DNA of 23,367 bases from an uncultured Lacticaseibacillus sp. (GTDB lineage Bacteria; Bacillota; Bacilli; Lactobacillales; Lactobacillaceae): NCBI GenBank assembly GCA_934293835.1, contig CAKQZO010000007.1, forward strand, positions 1 to 23,367. Direction: 5' to 3'. Below the pieces are notes generated by a model that saw only the letters and a program-made list of their open reading frames with translations, was not told where the DNA came from and searched no databases. Shown piece after piece: positions 7,769 through 18,130 of the stretch. Position numbers and translations under genes: made by a program. Numbering within the stretch: the first letter of the stretch is position 1; each line of letters begins with the position of its first letter.

Positions 7769-10700
7769 TTACTTCACCGTTGGTTGGGGACCCATCACTT
7801 GATCGAAAGCCGCTTGTTCGAGGTCCTTATCGGCGACGCCTTGGGCCTTGAGGTCTGCCATCAAATCATTCATGCGGTGGAATTCCTTCGGGTAAACTTT
7901 GACGAAGTCCTTTTGGGCTTGGTCCCAGCTGGCTAACAGCTCAAGCGCCTTGGCACTGTTCGTGTAACGGGCGTGGCGCACCAACAAGTCGTGTAAGATC
8001 TCGTCACCGGCGGTTTCACCGATCTTGAAGAACTCGATCATTTCCTTGTTGGCGTTGGCTTCAAGCTTGTGGTCCGGATCGTAGACATAAGCGACCCCAC
8101 CGGACATCCCGGCACCGAAGTTACGACCTGTCGAGCCCAAAATGACTGCCGTCCCACCGGTCATGTATTCACAACCGTGATCACCGATGCCTTCGACAAC
8201 CACGTTGGCCCCGGAGTTACGAACGGCAAACCGTTCGCCGGCACGACCGTTGAAGTAAGCTTCACCACTCGTCGCCCCGAAGCAGGCCACGTTACCGACG
8301 ATTGGCGCGTTGGCATACAATTGTGCAGCCTGTTGTGGCGCCTGTACGATCAAGCGGCCACCAGACAGCGACTTGCCCACATAATCGTTGGCTTCACCGA
8401 TCAGCCGTAAGGTCAGCCCTTCAGCCGCAAAAGCACCGAAGGATTGGCCAGCGACCCCAGTATACTCATAGGTCAAGCGATCATCAGGAAGATGGTTGTC
8501 AGAAAAACGTTTTGCCAACCACCCAGAGATCCGCGCCCCAGCAGAACGCTGGACGTTGTCGATCGGTCGCTTGATGACCGTTTGCTCATCAGATTGTGCG
8601 GCCGCTTGGGCAAACGCGTTGAGTTCTGGGCGTTCATCTGCCGGTTTGAACGGATCGGAGACCTTACGCTCGATGCCGTAAGTCTTCGCCAGCATCCGCG
8701 AGAAGTCTAGTGTCTTCGCCTTACCCGTTGCAGTGAAGCGTGGTACCAAGTGCTCAACATGGCCAACCATTTCATCAACCGTGCGATAACCTAGCTTGGC
8801 CATCTCCTCACGCAGGTCTTCAGCGATGAATTCCATACAGTTGATCACGTTTTCAGGCGTCCCGATGAAGAACTTACGCAAGGCAGGATTCTGTGTCGCG
8901 ATCCCAGTCGGGCAAGTGTTCAACGAGCAGACGCGCATCATGATACAACCAACGGAAACTAAGACAAGCGACGCAAAGGAGAATTCTTCGGCGCCGAGCA
9001 TGATTGCCACCGCCACGTCGCGGCCATCCATCAATTTACCATCGGTTTCAAGCACCGCCCGCTGACGCAGTCGGTTCATCGCCAAGGTCTGATGTGCTTC
9101 AGATAAACCCATCTCCCACGGCAGCCCGGCATCACGCACGGAATTCCGCGGCGCTGCCCCAGTACCACCGTCATACCCGGAGATGACGACCTTGTCTGCA
9201 CCGGCTTTAACCACCCCTGCCGCGATCGTGCCGACCCCAGTAGAAGAAACGAGCTTGACCGTGACGGCCGCATCTGGATTGACTTGCTTCAAATCATAGA
9301 TGAGTTGCTTCAAATCTTCGATCGAGTAAATATCATGATGAGGCGGAGGCGAGATCAACCGCACACCAGGAACAGAACCGCGAACCTCAGCGACCCATGG
9401 GAAGTTCTTAGTGCCAGGAAGTTGGCCCCCTTCACCAGGCTTCGCCCCTTGTGCGACTTTGATCTGAATCTCTTCGGCATGCATGAGGTATTCGGTGTTG
9501 ACCCCGAACCGCGCAGACGCGACCTGCTTGATCTTGGAGTTCACATCACGCTTTTGGCCTTGGGTCTTGAACCGCCAGCGCGGCTCGCCACCTTCACCAC
9601 AGTTGGACTTGGCTCCGAGGCGATTCATCGCTTCAGCAATCGTGGTGTGCGCCTCTTCTGAAATCGAGCCGTAAGACATCGCGCCGGACTTGAAACGCCG
9701 GACGATGGCCGAAACAGGTTCAACTTCTGACAGTGGCACCGCTGCACGTTCAGAGTGGATATGCCACTGCGAGCGCAACGTTGTCGGGTCAGCGAGCTCT
9801 TCTTCGTGCATTTCCTTGGCGTAGTCTTTATACAGCTTGTAGTCGCCAAGTCGCACCGCCCGCTGAAACTTGTAGATTGTCTTCGGGTTGTAGAGATGGT
9901 GCTCGCCCACGGCCCGATATTTGAACGAACCACCGCTCGGCAGGTCTTCTTTGGCTTTGGCACCGAACGCCCGCTCGTAGCGCGCCATGTATTCGGCTTC
10001 GATCTGATCGAGCCCGATCCCACCGAGGCGACTTTGGGTGCCGGTGAAGTATTCATCGACGACGGCTGTCGACAACCCGATTGCTTCAAAAAGCTGGGCG
10101 CCTTGGTAGCCTGTAATCGTAGAAATCCCCATCCGGCTCATCACCTTGACGATCCCTTTTTCGGCCGCATGGCGATAAGTTTCGAGTTTATCGCCCATGT
10201 TATACGCCTTCAAGGTCGCATAGACCCCGTATGGATGGATGGCGCTAGCACCGTAGCCCATCAAGGCGGCATAGTGGTGGACCTCACAGGCCTCGCCAGT
10301 GTCGACCAGGATTGAGGCCTTGCCACGCTTACCTTTGCGCACTAAGTAATTGTTCAAGCCGGATACTGCCAAAAGGACTGGCATCACCAACTTGGACTTG
10401 CCTGCGTCACGATCGGTCAAGATCAACAAGTTTTTGCCGCCATCGATCGCGGTTTCAGCTGCCCGGAACAAGTCGTCTAGCGCCTGTTGCAGCCGGTGTT
10501 GGCGATCAGATTTGGCATAGCAGATTGACAATTCCTGTGTGTGGAATCCATCTTGATCGAGCCGCCGCAACTTCTCGAATTCAGAGGTCGTCAGCATCGG
10601 CGAGGTGAGTTTCACCTTGCGCGCATTGACCGGATCGTCTGCAGCTACATTCGCATCTGGGCCGATGAAGACCTCGGTCCCGATCACCAATTGCTCACGA

Positions 10701-12232
10701 ATCGCATCGATTGGTGGGTTGGTAACCTGGGCGAATTGTTGCTTGAAATACGTAAATAAGCTCTGCGGCTTGGCGGACAATACAGCCAACGGCGAATCGA
10801 AGCCCATCGAGATGATCGGTTCCTCACCCTTAGTCGCCATCGGGATGATCGCGTCTTGGATGATGTCTTCAGTGTAGCCATGGCGCCGCCACAACGTCTG
10901 CAGGCTTTCCGGCGTTAAGGCCTCTTGCACATCAGCTTCCGGCACCCGATCCAAGTTCAACTGATTGTCGGCAAGCCACTGCTGATACGGATGCGCGGTC
11001 GCATACTTATCCTTGATGTCCTGGGTGTGATAGATCTTGCCTTCTGAAGTATCGACCAACACCATCTCGGCTGGGCCAAGGATGCCTTTTTCAATCAAGT
11101 CTTCAGGGGCGACATCATAGACACCGGACTCAGAGGCGACGACCATGATGTTATCTTTGGTAACCAAATAGCGCGACGGCCGCAAGCCATTACGGTCAAG
11201 CGCGGCCCCAACTTGTACGCCATCGGTGAAGCAGATGGCGGCAGGGCCGTCCCAAGGCGCCATGAAGCTAGCGTTGTACTCGTCGAACGCCCGTTGCTGC
11301 TTGGAGATGCCGGTACCTTCGCCCCAAGCTTCTGGCATCATCATCAACAAGGCCTGAGGAATATCACGACCATGATGGTAGAGATATTCCATGCAGTTCT
11401 CGAGTTTGGCAGAGTCGGAGTCGTCTTCGTTATATACCGGGATGTTGTTAGACGCCATCCAGTTTTCGGCGCCTTTCAACGTGTTGATTTCCCCGTTATG
11501 TGCTAAGAAACGGAACGGTTGGGCCCGATCCCAGCTTGGAAACGTGTTAGTTGAAAAGCGTGAGTGAGTCAAACAAATCGATGACTGCATCGTCTCGTCA
11601 TGCAAATCTGGATAGAATTGGCCAACTTGATAAGCGTGCAACATCCCCTTGTAGCCGATCGTCCGGCTGGAGAAGGTCACGATCGTAAAGTCAGTCGCCA
11701 TGAATTGGCCTTCGAGCTGGCGCCGTAATTTGAACAGCGCATCTTCGAACGGCCGGCCTGCAGCCACCGCATCCGGGCGCTCGACGATCAGCTGCATGAA
11801 GCTCGGCATCACCCGTTGGGCAGTCGGGCCACACGCTTCATATAAGTATGGCACAGCGCGCCATGCCAAGACACGGAAGCCATGATTCTCTACTTCTGCC
11901 GTCACGGCTTTTTGCGTCGCGTCTTTGCCTTCTTCATCTTGGGGCAAGAAGAAGTTGCCGACTGCATAGTTGCCAAACTTCGGTAAGTCGAAGTCTTGTT
12001 CTGCCGCGTAGTTGCGGAAGAAGCTATCCGGCATCGCCATCAAGATCCCAGCACCATCGCCGGTATCCGGTTCTGCGCCAGTACCGCCGCGATGATTCAT
12101 CCGCGCTAACATCACCAACGCACGCTCAACTAAGGCATGCGAGGCGTGACCGTCGATCTGGGTAATGAACCCCATCCCGCAGGCGGCATGTTCGAATTCT
12201 GGGTCATACATCGTTTCCTGATTGTGCCGCAT
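7769..12232 (-). CDS. gltB: Glutamate synthase large subunit
   Basis: The 1487-residue alpha subunit of GOGAT. An N-terminal class-II glutamine amidotransferase frees ammonia, which is channelled to an FMN-containing synthase barrel where 2-oxoglutarate becomes glutamate. Cys18 (HAACGMGF) is the expected catalytic Cys, exposed after removal of a 17-residue propeptide. The FMN/2-oxoglutarate region SYGSISEEAH followed by GEGGE lies at about 855-890. The 3Fe-4S cysteines (CIMMRVC, then SLNTC) lie near 1095-1110, and the C-terminal Gly-repeat domain follows (GGTAVILGSTGRNFGAGMSGG). The frame is open to 12250, but AGAGGTG lies within that extension and points to the ATG at 12232. No frameshift is seen. 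It forms a unit with gltD, with no LysR regulator of the GltC kind beside it. Confidence 0.97.
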   Translation of the reverse strand: MRHNQETMYDPEFEHAACGMGFITQIDGHASHALVERALVMLARMNHRGGTGAEPDTGDGAGILMAMPDSFFRNYAAEQDFDLPKFGNYAVGNFFLPQDEEGKDATQKAVTAEVENHGFRVLAWRAVPYLYEACGPTAQRVMPSFMQLIVERPDAVAAGRPFEDALFKLRRQLEGQFMATDFTIVTFSSRTIGYKGMLHAYQVGQFYPDLHDETMQSSICLTHSRFSTNTFPSWDRAQPFRFLAHNGEINTLKGAENWMASNNIPVYNEDDSDSAKLENCMEYLYHHGRDIPQALLMMMPEAWGEGTGISKQQRAFDEYNASFMAPWDGPAAICFTDGVQVGAALDRNGLRPSRYLVTKDNIMVVASESGVYDVAPEDLIEKGILGPAEMVLVDTSEGKIYHTQDIKDKYATAHPYQQWLADNQLNLDRVPEADVQEALTPESLQTLWRRHGYTEDIIQDAIIPMATKGEEPIISMGFDSPLAVLSAKPQSLFTYFKQQFAQVTNPPIDAIREQLVIGTEVFIGPDANVAADDPVNARKVKLTSPMLTTSEFEKLRRLDQDGFHTQELSICYAKSDRQHRLQQALDDLFRAAETAIDGGKNLLILTDRDAGKSKLVMPVLLAVSGLNNYLVRKGKRGKASILVDTGEACEVHHYAALMGYGASAIHPYGVYATLKAYNMGDKLETYRHAAEKGIVKVMSRMGISTITGYQGAQLFEAIGLSTAVVDEYFTGTQSRLGGIGLDQIEAEYMARYERAFGAKAKEDLPSGGSFKYRAVGEHHLYNPKTIYKFQRAVRLGDYKLYKDYAKEMHEEELADPTTLRSQWHIHSERAAVPLSEVEPVSAIVRRFKSGAMSYGSISEEAHTTIAEAMNRLGAKSNCGEGGEPRWRFKTQGQKRDVNSKIKQVASARFGVNTEYLMHAEEIQIKVAQGAKPGEGGQLPGTKNFPWVAEVRGSVPGVRLISPPPHHDIYSIEDLKQLIYDLKQVNPDAAVTVKLVSSTGVGTIAAGVVKAGADKVVISGYDGGTGAAPRNSVRDAGLPWEMGLSEAHQTLAMNRLRQRAVLETDGKLMDGRDVAVAIMLGAEEFSFASLVLVSVGCIMMRVCSLNTCPTGIATQNPALRKFFIGTPENVINCMEFIAEDLREEMAKLGYRTVDEMVGHVEHLVPRFTATGKAKTLDFSRMLAKTYGIERKVSDPFKPADERPELNAFAQAAAQSDEQTVIKRPIDNVQRSAGARISGWLAKRFSDNHLPDDRLTYEYTGVAGQSFGAFAAEGLTLRLIGEANDYVGKSLSGGRLIVQAPQQAAQLYANAPIVGNVACFGATSGEAYFNGRAGERFAVRNSGANVVVEGIGDHGCEYMTGGTAVILGSTGRNFGAGMSGGVAYVYDPDHKLEANANKEMIEFFKIGETAGDEILHDLLVRHARYTNSAKALELLASWDQAQKDFVKVYPKEFHRMNDLMADLKAQGVADKDLEQAAFDQVMGPQPTVK

Positions 12233-12285
12233 TCCGTTCACCTCTAACATTATTTAAAAACAAGTGAGTTTAGAATTTAGTTTAC

Positions 12286-12324
12286 TCATCAAATTCTTAT
12301 AATGCAAGTTCTCATTGATGAAAA
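12286..12324 (-). promoter_or_regulatory. Probable gltB promoter with overlapping dyad
   Basis: TCATCAA (12286-12292) and TTGATGA (12315-12321) are perfect inverted copies separated by 22 bases. On the minus strand TTTTCA (12324-12319), a 17-base spacer and TATAAG (12301-12296) form a fair promoter, so the dyad spans the -10 and touches the -35. The expected leader is about 57 bases. The placement suggests an operator for a dimeric regulator; which regulator is unknown. Confidence 0.4.
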
Positions 12325-12406
12325 CTCCTCCGATTAGAGTGAAATACACAATAATTCCGATATTAATTGACTAACTCATGCCGTTAACTGTGTGATATGT
12401 GTCATT

Positions 12407-12517
12407 TTATCTTTCATCATCAACAATTCGTGTCAGCTTTTGTGCCATCAATTGAGATCGTCGTTCCGGATTCTTGGACAGGTAATCGCCAATGTTTCTG
12501 AAAACGATTTCTGCCAT
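12407..12517 (-). CDS. Candidate small ORF, 36 residues, unknown
   Basis: An ATG-started frame upstream of gltB encodes 36 residues, beginning MAEIVFRNIGDYL and ending in a charged, probably helical LTRIVDDER. I do not recognise it. For it: the composition reads like real protein (alternating hydrophobic and charged residues), and it is the only coherent frame in the spacer. Against it: there is no good ribosome site (only GGTGTGAG about 13 bases upstream), it uses rare AGA and CGA codons unlike its neighbours, and the region is AT-rich like a regulatory spacer. It may be a true small protein, a leader peptide, or the remnant of a larger gene. Confidence 0.35.
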   Translation of the reverse strand: MAEIVFRNIGDYLSKNPERRSQLMAQKLTRIVDDER

Positions 12518-12588
12518 TGAACAAAGCTCACACCAAAATTTTGTCTATCTATTGTCACTCTGCCACAATTCAAAATAATTGAACAACC

Positions 12589-12628
12589 AAAAAACTCCCT
12601 GCCAACCCGAGTTTAGGGTTACAGGGAG
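12589..12628 (-). terminator. Terminator of metG
   Basis: CTCCCTG (12595-12601) and CAGGGAG (12622-12628) form a 7-bp stem, extended inside by CCAACCC/GGGTTA pairing. On the minus strand it is followed by six T residues. It lies 17 bases after the metG stop. Confidence 0.88.
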
Positions 12629-12645
12629 CCAAATGTCGCTTATGG

Positions 12646-14673
<2,028 letters not shown>

Positions 14674-14686
14674 CTAGATGCCTTTT

Positions 14687-14695
14687 AGTATAGCA
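14687..14695 (-). promoter_or_regulatory. Extended -10 promoter of metG
   Basis: On the minus strand TGC (14695-14693) followed directly by TATACT (14692-14687) makes an extended -10; no good -35 stands upstream. The leader of about 60 bases holds a small CACTTG/CAAGTG hairpin (about 14658-14673) and lacks T-box or SAM-riboswitch features. Confidence 0.6.
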
Positions 14696-14762
14696 TAGGT
14701 AGCGAAACGAATGAGAAAGTTTGCCAAATCCGTCTAAAATTACACCTCACCCCTACTGCGCT

Positions 14763-15590
14763 TCAAAATAAATCCATCTGTCGCGGCGCGAGGTGCGGAT
14801 AGTTGAAATTCGCCTTGGCGATGAACTGTTGCGCGTTAGTGGCCGCGTCACCGCCACCATTATTATTGAAGATCACGGCAACATCGCGACTATGCAGGCC
14901 CCGCGCAACAGTCGCCAAGTCCTCAAGCTCACCCGGCTGATAACGATAGTTCGTCCGCCGCGAACGCCAGCCCGGGCCGCTGCTATCTTGCCAGCCTGCA
15001 TAGTTGCGCCCGTGCAGGCGCATGATCGTTAAATCATCATTAGTCGCCACCGGCACCAACGGGACACTGCCGCTTGGCGTCTGCGGCTCATCGACGACAA
15101 CATGGATCATGTGCAATTCACGTAACAGCGCCAACGTTGACTCGCGATATTGAGGCAAATACCAGCTGTCGTGGCGAAACTCGACGGCCACCGGCAATTC
15201 CGGATAGCGCGCTCGTACGCGCCGTAAATAGCGCACATTGGTCGGGGTCACTGCGCAAAACGGCGGGAGCTGAAACAAGATCGCCGCCAGCTGATGGGTG
15301 CCCACCAGCGGCGCCAACACGGCCGCCAGCGTCGTGAACTGGCCTGGCACATCAACATCATCTGCGCGGTCGTGTAAGGTCATGAACGCCGTTGCCTTGA
15401 CGATGAAGCGCATCTGTGGTGGGACTTGTTGTTGCCACCGCAACACGGTTTCAGGCTTGGGAATCCCGTAATAAGTCGTATCCAGCTCGATGAGGGGGAA
15501 ATATTGTGCTAAGTCGCCCAGTGTACTGGTCTTGCCATTGGCGGCCAGGGTCGGATGCTCGGCCACCGCGGTCACCCCCACCTCAATCAT
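14763..15590 (-). CDS. DUF72 (YecE/YunF-like) protein
   Basis: A 275-residue TIM-barrel protein of the DUF72 family, whose biochemical function is not established. The family landmarks are ELDTTYYGIPKPETVLRW near residue 36, an AVEFRHDSWY segment in the middle, MRLHGRN, and VIFNNNGGGDAATNA near the C terminus. The frame is open to 15626, but the ATG at 15590 is the family start, and it overlaps the NUDIX gene stop by 8 bases (15583-15590). The pair is therefore co-transcribed and translationally coupled. No clear terminator follows in the 67 bases before the metG promoter. Confidence 0.88.
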   Translation of the reverse strand: MIEVGVTAVAEHPTLAANGKTSTLGDLAQYFPLIELDTTYYGIPKPETVLRWQQQVPPQMRFIVKATAFMTLHDRADDVDVPGQFTTLAAVLAPLVGTHQLAAILFQLPPFCAVTPTNVRYLRRVRARYPELPVAVEFRHDSWYLPQYRESTLALLRELHMIHVVVDEPQTPSGSVPLVPVATNDDLTIMRLHGRNYAGWQDSSGPGWRSRRTNYRYQPGELEDLATVARGLHSRDVAVIFNNNGGGDAATNAQQFIAKANFNYPHLAPRQMDLF

Positions 15591-16047
15591 GAACAGACAC
15601 CAGGTCGATGAACTGCTCACCAGCAAAATGTGAGGCGTATTCGCCAGGCTTTGCGGCCATAAAAAGCGGCAACATCGCCGCCAAGTCCGGCACCAACCCT
15701 AAATTATGCGGGTTTGTCAACCAATCCGCAGACATCGCGGCCAACAAACCTTCGCGCGTCGCCTGTGGTAACGGCGCGCGAAGTACCCCTTCACCACTGA
15801 AGAGATACAAGTCGCCGCGCAGTTGTCCATCGACATACCAATGCACTAAGCCGCAAGCTTGCACCTGATCGAGGCGCACACCACTCTCTTCGCGCACCTC
15901 ACGCATCGCGCCTGCGGCCGGGGTCTCCTCTGGTTCGACCTTCCCGCCGAGACCGTTCCACAACCCAATATACGGCGGTTTGAGGCGATTAATGACCAAA
16001 TAACCCGCCGGCGTGTGCACCAGAACCACCGTGTATGCTTTTACCAT
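15583..16047 (-). CDS. NUDIX hydrolase (MutT/8-oxo-dGTP diphosphatase-like)
   Basis: A 154-residue NUDIX hydrolase, which splits nucleoside diphosphate-linked compounds. The NUDIX box is complete: GGKVEP, then E, then REVREESGV at about 42-65, with the metal-binding REVREE. The N-terminal segment and the LWNGLGGK sequence resemble 8-oxo-dGTP diphosphatases, but the substrate cannot be read from sequence. The start is the ATG at 16047 with GGAGG 9 bases upstream; an upstream open extension to 16146 lacks a ribosome site. It is the first gene of a two-gene unit with the DUF72 protein and is divergent from the sugar ATPase gene. Confidence 0.9.
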   Translation of the reverse strand: MVKAYTVVLVHTPAGYLVINRLKPPYIGLWNGLGGKVEPEETPAAGAMREVREESGVRLDQVQACGLVHWYVDGQLRGDLYLFSGEGVLRAPLPQATREGLLAAMSADWLTNPHNLGLVPDLAAMLPLFMAAKPGEYASHFAGEQFIDLVSVHD

Positions 16048-16139
16048 CGCAGTCTTCCTCCATTCATTGCTTCGAGTGTAACATACACTTTTGGGCAAAT
16101 TGGGCAAAAAATCGGGCATTTTTTGTGCAACATTCCCCA

Positions 16140-16167
16140 TGTACATTTAAGCGCTTACAAGTATACT
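16140..16167 (+). promoter_or_regulatory. Promoter of the sugar ABC ATPase gene
   Basis: TGTACA (16140-16145, 4 of 6), a 16-base spacer and TATACT (16162-16167) precede the start by about 33 bases. The cre site fills nearly the whole spacer, so CcpA bound there would block polymerase. Confidence 0.65.
16146..16159 (+). promoter_or_regulatory. Catabolite-responsive element (cre)
   Basis: The 14 bases TTTAAGCGCTTACA match the CcpA consensus TGWAANCGNTNWCA at every position but the second. The site is largely palindromic and lies between the -35 and -10, a classic position for repression when glucose or another preferred sugar is present. Confidence 0.75.
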
Positions 16168-16199
16168 AAGACTTGTCAATAAGGATAGGAGTGAACAAA

Positions 16200-17348
16200 A
16201 TGGTTCAAATCGACCTCGATCATATCTATAAGAAGTACCCCCATGCCGATCACGATTCCGTGATGGACTTCAATCTGCACGTTAAGGACAAAGAATTCAT
16301 CGTCTTCGTCGGCCCTTCCGGCTGTGGGAAATCGACGACGCTGCGCATGATTGCCGGACTCGAAGATATCACCAAAGGCGAACTGAAAATCGGCGATAAG
16401 GTCATGAACGACGTGGCTCCGAAAGACCGCGACATCGCGATGGTGTTCCAGAACTACGCCTTGTATCCTCACATGACCGTATTTGACAACATGGCATTCG
16501 GCCTGAAGCTGCGCAAATACGCCAAAGATGACATCAAAAAGCGGGTCGATGAAGCTGCCGAGATCCTGGGCTTGACCGAATTCTTATCCCGCAAGCCAGC
16601 CGATTTGTCTGGCGGGCAGCGCCAGCGGGTCGCCTTGGGACGGGCGATCGTTCGTGACGCGCCAATCTTCTTGATGGACGAACCGCTGTCCAACTTGGAC
16701 GCGAAGTTGCGGGTGTCCATGCGTGCCGAAATCGCCAAGCTACACCGGCGCCTGAACACCACCACCATCTACGTGACCCATGACCAAACCGAAGCGATGA
16801 CGATGGCCGATCGCGTGGTCGTCATGTCTGTCGGCAAGGTTCAGCAGATCGGCACGCCTGCCGAAGTTTATGACAACCCGCGCAACCAGTTCGTCGCCGG
16901 GTTCATGGGTAGCCCAGCCATGAACTTCATGGCTGTGCACTACAAAGACGGCCGAATCAACGATGGCAAAGGCCTAGACATCGCCATCCCCGAAGGCCGT
17001 GCCAACATTCTCAACGACCGCGGCTACAACGATAAAGATGTCACCCTCGGGATTCGTCCAGAAGACATCCACACCGAACAAGCCTTCCTCGAAACCTGGC
17101 CAGATCAAACCGTCGATTCAGTCGTCACGGTTTCCGAATTGATGGGGGCGACCTCACAGCTGTACGCCACGGTTGACGGCACCGACTTCGTTGCCACCGT
17201 CGACGCGCGTGACTTCCACAATCCCGGCGAAAAGGTCAAGATGGGCTTCGATGTCAATAAAGCCCACTTCTTCGACAAGGAGACGACCGATGCCATCGTG
17301 ACTCAAGAAGCCGAAGCCGCGATGACCGAGGAACAGTCTCTGGCCTGA
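16200..17348 (+). CDS. msmK: Sugar ABC transporter ATP-binding protein, MsmK/UgpC type
   Basis: A 382-residue cytoplasmic ATPase of the CUT1 carbohydrate ABC importers (MsmK/MalK/UgpC group). Walker [10 protein letters not shown] is at 38-46, the Q-loop Gln at 84, the signature LSGGQ at 136-140, Walker B IFLMDE at 156-161, and the switch His in VTHDQ follows. A C-terminal TOBE-type regulatory domain (about 240-370) is present, as in MalK. The frame is open to 16173, but TAGGAGTG stands 6 bases ahead of the ATG at 16200. No permease or binding-protein gene is next to it. In streptococci and lactobacilli such lone ATPases energise several different sugar importers; that role is likely here but not shown. 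The cre site and promoter point to carbon catabolite control. Confidence 0.92.
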   Translation: MVQIDLDHIYKKYPHADHDSVMDFNLHVKDKEFIVFVGPSGCGKSTTLRMIAGLEDITKGELKIGDKVMNDVAPKDRDIAMVFQNYALYPHMTVFDNMAFGLKLRKYAKDDIKKRVDEAAEILGLTEFLSRKPADLSGGQRQRVALGRAIVRDAPIFLMDEPLSNLDAKLRVSMRAEIAKLHRRLNTTTIYVTHDQTEAMTMADRVVVMSVGKVQQIGTPAEVYDNPRNQFVAGFMGSPAMNFMAVHYKDGRINDGKGLDIAIPEGRANILNDRGYNDKDVTLGIRPEDIHTEQAFLETWPDQTVDSVVTVSELMGATSQLYATVDGTDFVATVDARDFHNPGEKVKMGFDVNKAHFFDKETTDAIVTQEAEAAMTEEQSLA

Positions 17349-17355
17349 TCGCTTG

Positions 17356-17383
17356 CTTGCCGAATGATGCCGCATCCGGCAAG
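17356..17383 (+). terminator. First hairpin after the sugar ATPase gene
   Basis: CTTGCCG (17356-17362) pairs with CGGCAAG (17377-17383), and the tail is TGTTTTCC. The imperfect T-run makes it a weak terminator or an mRNA-end stabiliser ahead of the strong one at 17405. Confidence 0.4.
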
Positions 17384-17404
17384 TGTTTTCCATCATACCC
17401 CTTG

Positions 17405-17433
17405 GCGCCGTCTCTGCCCAGACGGCGCTTTTT
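17405..17433 (+). terminator. Strong terminator of the sugar ATPase gene
   Basis: GCGCCGTCT (17405-17413) and AGACGGCGC (17420-17428) form a perfect 9-bp GC-rich stem with a 6-base loop, followed by five T residues. Confidence 0.93.
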
Positions 17434-17446
17434 GGCGTGGTCAACC

Positions 17447-17492
17447 CAAAACGTCGTGACGTGCTCAGACTGGCTAAGCATGCCACGACGTT
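17447..17492 (-). terminator. Terminator of the PHP-HExxH-sirtuin-TMEM175 operon
   Basis: AACGTCGTG (17450-17458) pairs perfectly with CACGACGTT (17484-17492) across a 25-base loop that can pair further inside (TGCT/AGCA). On the minus strand the tail is TTTTGGG. It sits 12 bases after the last stop codon of the operon and faces the convergent terminator at 17405. Confidence 0.7.
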
Positions 17493-17504
17493 CTTGAATA
17501 CCAT

Positions 17505-18092
17505 TTAACCCTTGGTGTTCAGGTGTCGCTCGATGCGGCGTTCCGGAATCACCCACAATAACAGCGCCAAGGTATCGGCAATGATGGTCAGCGGCGCCCA
17601 TAGCAGGCCCAGCCCCAGTGCCACCACATTCACCCCGATCGTGATCAAGGGCTTATAATACTTGCGCCCTAGCAGACTAGTCACGGCATTGGAATTGGTG
17701 TTCACGCGCATGAGACACTGCACCAAAACATAATAGGCGGTATCCGCTAGCAGGATCACGAACCCGTAAAAAAGCTCAGGCGCCTGCGCGCCGACATGGT
17801 GTTCCCCCACCCAGGCTGTGGCGAAGGGTAGCAGCGAAGCCGTGAACAAGAAGGCGATGTTGCTCCACAACACGGCCCCATCGATCTTCTTGACGATCTG
17901 AAAAAGGTGATGGTGGTTGTTCCAATACACGGCCAGCATCAAGAAACTGACAAAATAGATCATGAATTCGAACCGTAACGCCCACAGATCGGCAAAGCCA
18001 CCGCCTTTGGGAGGCTGTAGCTCTAAGACCATGATCGTGATGATGATAGCGATCACGCCGTCGGTGAACGCCTCGATACGATTTTTTGACAT
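17505..18092 (-). CDS. TMEM175-family (DUF1211) potassium-channel-like membrane protein
   Basis: A 195-residue membrane protein of the DUF1211/TMEM175 family. Bacterial members form tetrameric K+-permeable channels with six helices per subunit. The family signature RxxxF(S/T)DGV is seen as RIEAFTDGV at 5-13 in helix 1, and NNHHHLF follows helix 2; five to six hydrophobic helices can be counted. The frame is open to 18128, but GGAGG 8 bases before the ATG at 18092 sets the start. It is the last gene of a four-gene minus-strand run, 38 bases after the sirtuin, and ends before a terminator. Ion selectivity is inferred from the family only. Confidence 0.88.
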   Translation of the reverse strand: MSKNRIEAFTDGVIAIIITIMVLELQPPKGGGFADLWALRFEFMIYFVSFLMLAVYWNNHHHLFQIVKKIDGAVLWSNIAFLFTASLLPFATAWVGEHHVGAQAPELFYGFVILLADTAYYVLVQCLMRVNTNSNAVTSLLGRKYYKPLITIGVNVVALGLGLLWAPLTIIADTLALLLWVIPERRIERHLNTKG

Positions 18093-18130
18093 CTCAATTA
18101 CCTCCGGGTTCCCAGAACGTTCCCCCAATT

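Larger units (their letters stand above)
12233..12645. other. 413-base spacer between metG and gltB
   Basis: This stretch is visibly richer in A+T than the flanking genes. From the metG side it holds the metG terminator (12589-12628), a perfect small inverted repeat TTCAA/TTGAA near 12570-12584, a possible 36-residue ORF (12407-12517), and a probable gltB promoter with a dyad (12286-12324). Between about 12325 and 12406 I see nothing I can name. Confidence 0.6.

Noticed and set aside
9755..10315. 186-residue plus-strand open frame within gltB
   Set aside because: Antisense to a fully conserved gltB segment, with no recognisable domain or start signal.
12389..12406. TGTGATATGTGTCA near gltB as a cre site
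   Set aside because: It lacks the central CG required by the CcpA consensus.
12492..12506. CodY-box-like sequence (core TTTCTGAAAA) upstream of gltB
   Set aside because: The core matches but four of 15 positions differ, and it lies about 200 bases upstream of the probable gltB start site, inside the candidate small ORF. Too weak to call.
16105..16129. A-run/T-run hairpin near 16105-16129 as a terminator
   Set aside because: The stem is only A:T pairs without a GC core, and it lies in the divergent promoter region between two gene starts, where a terminator is not expected.
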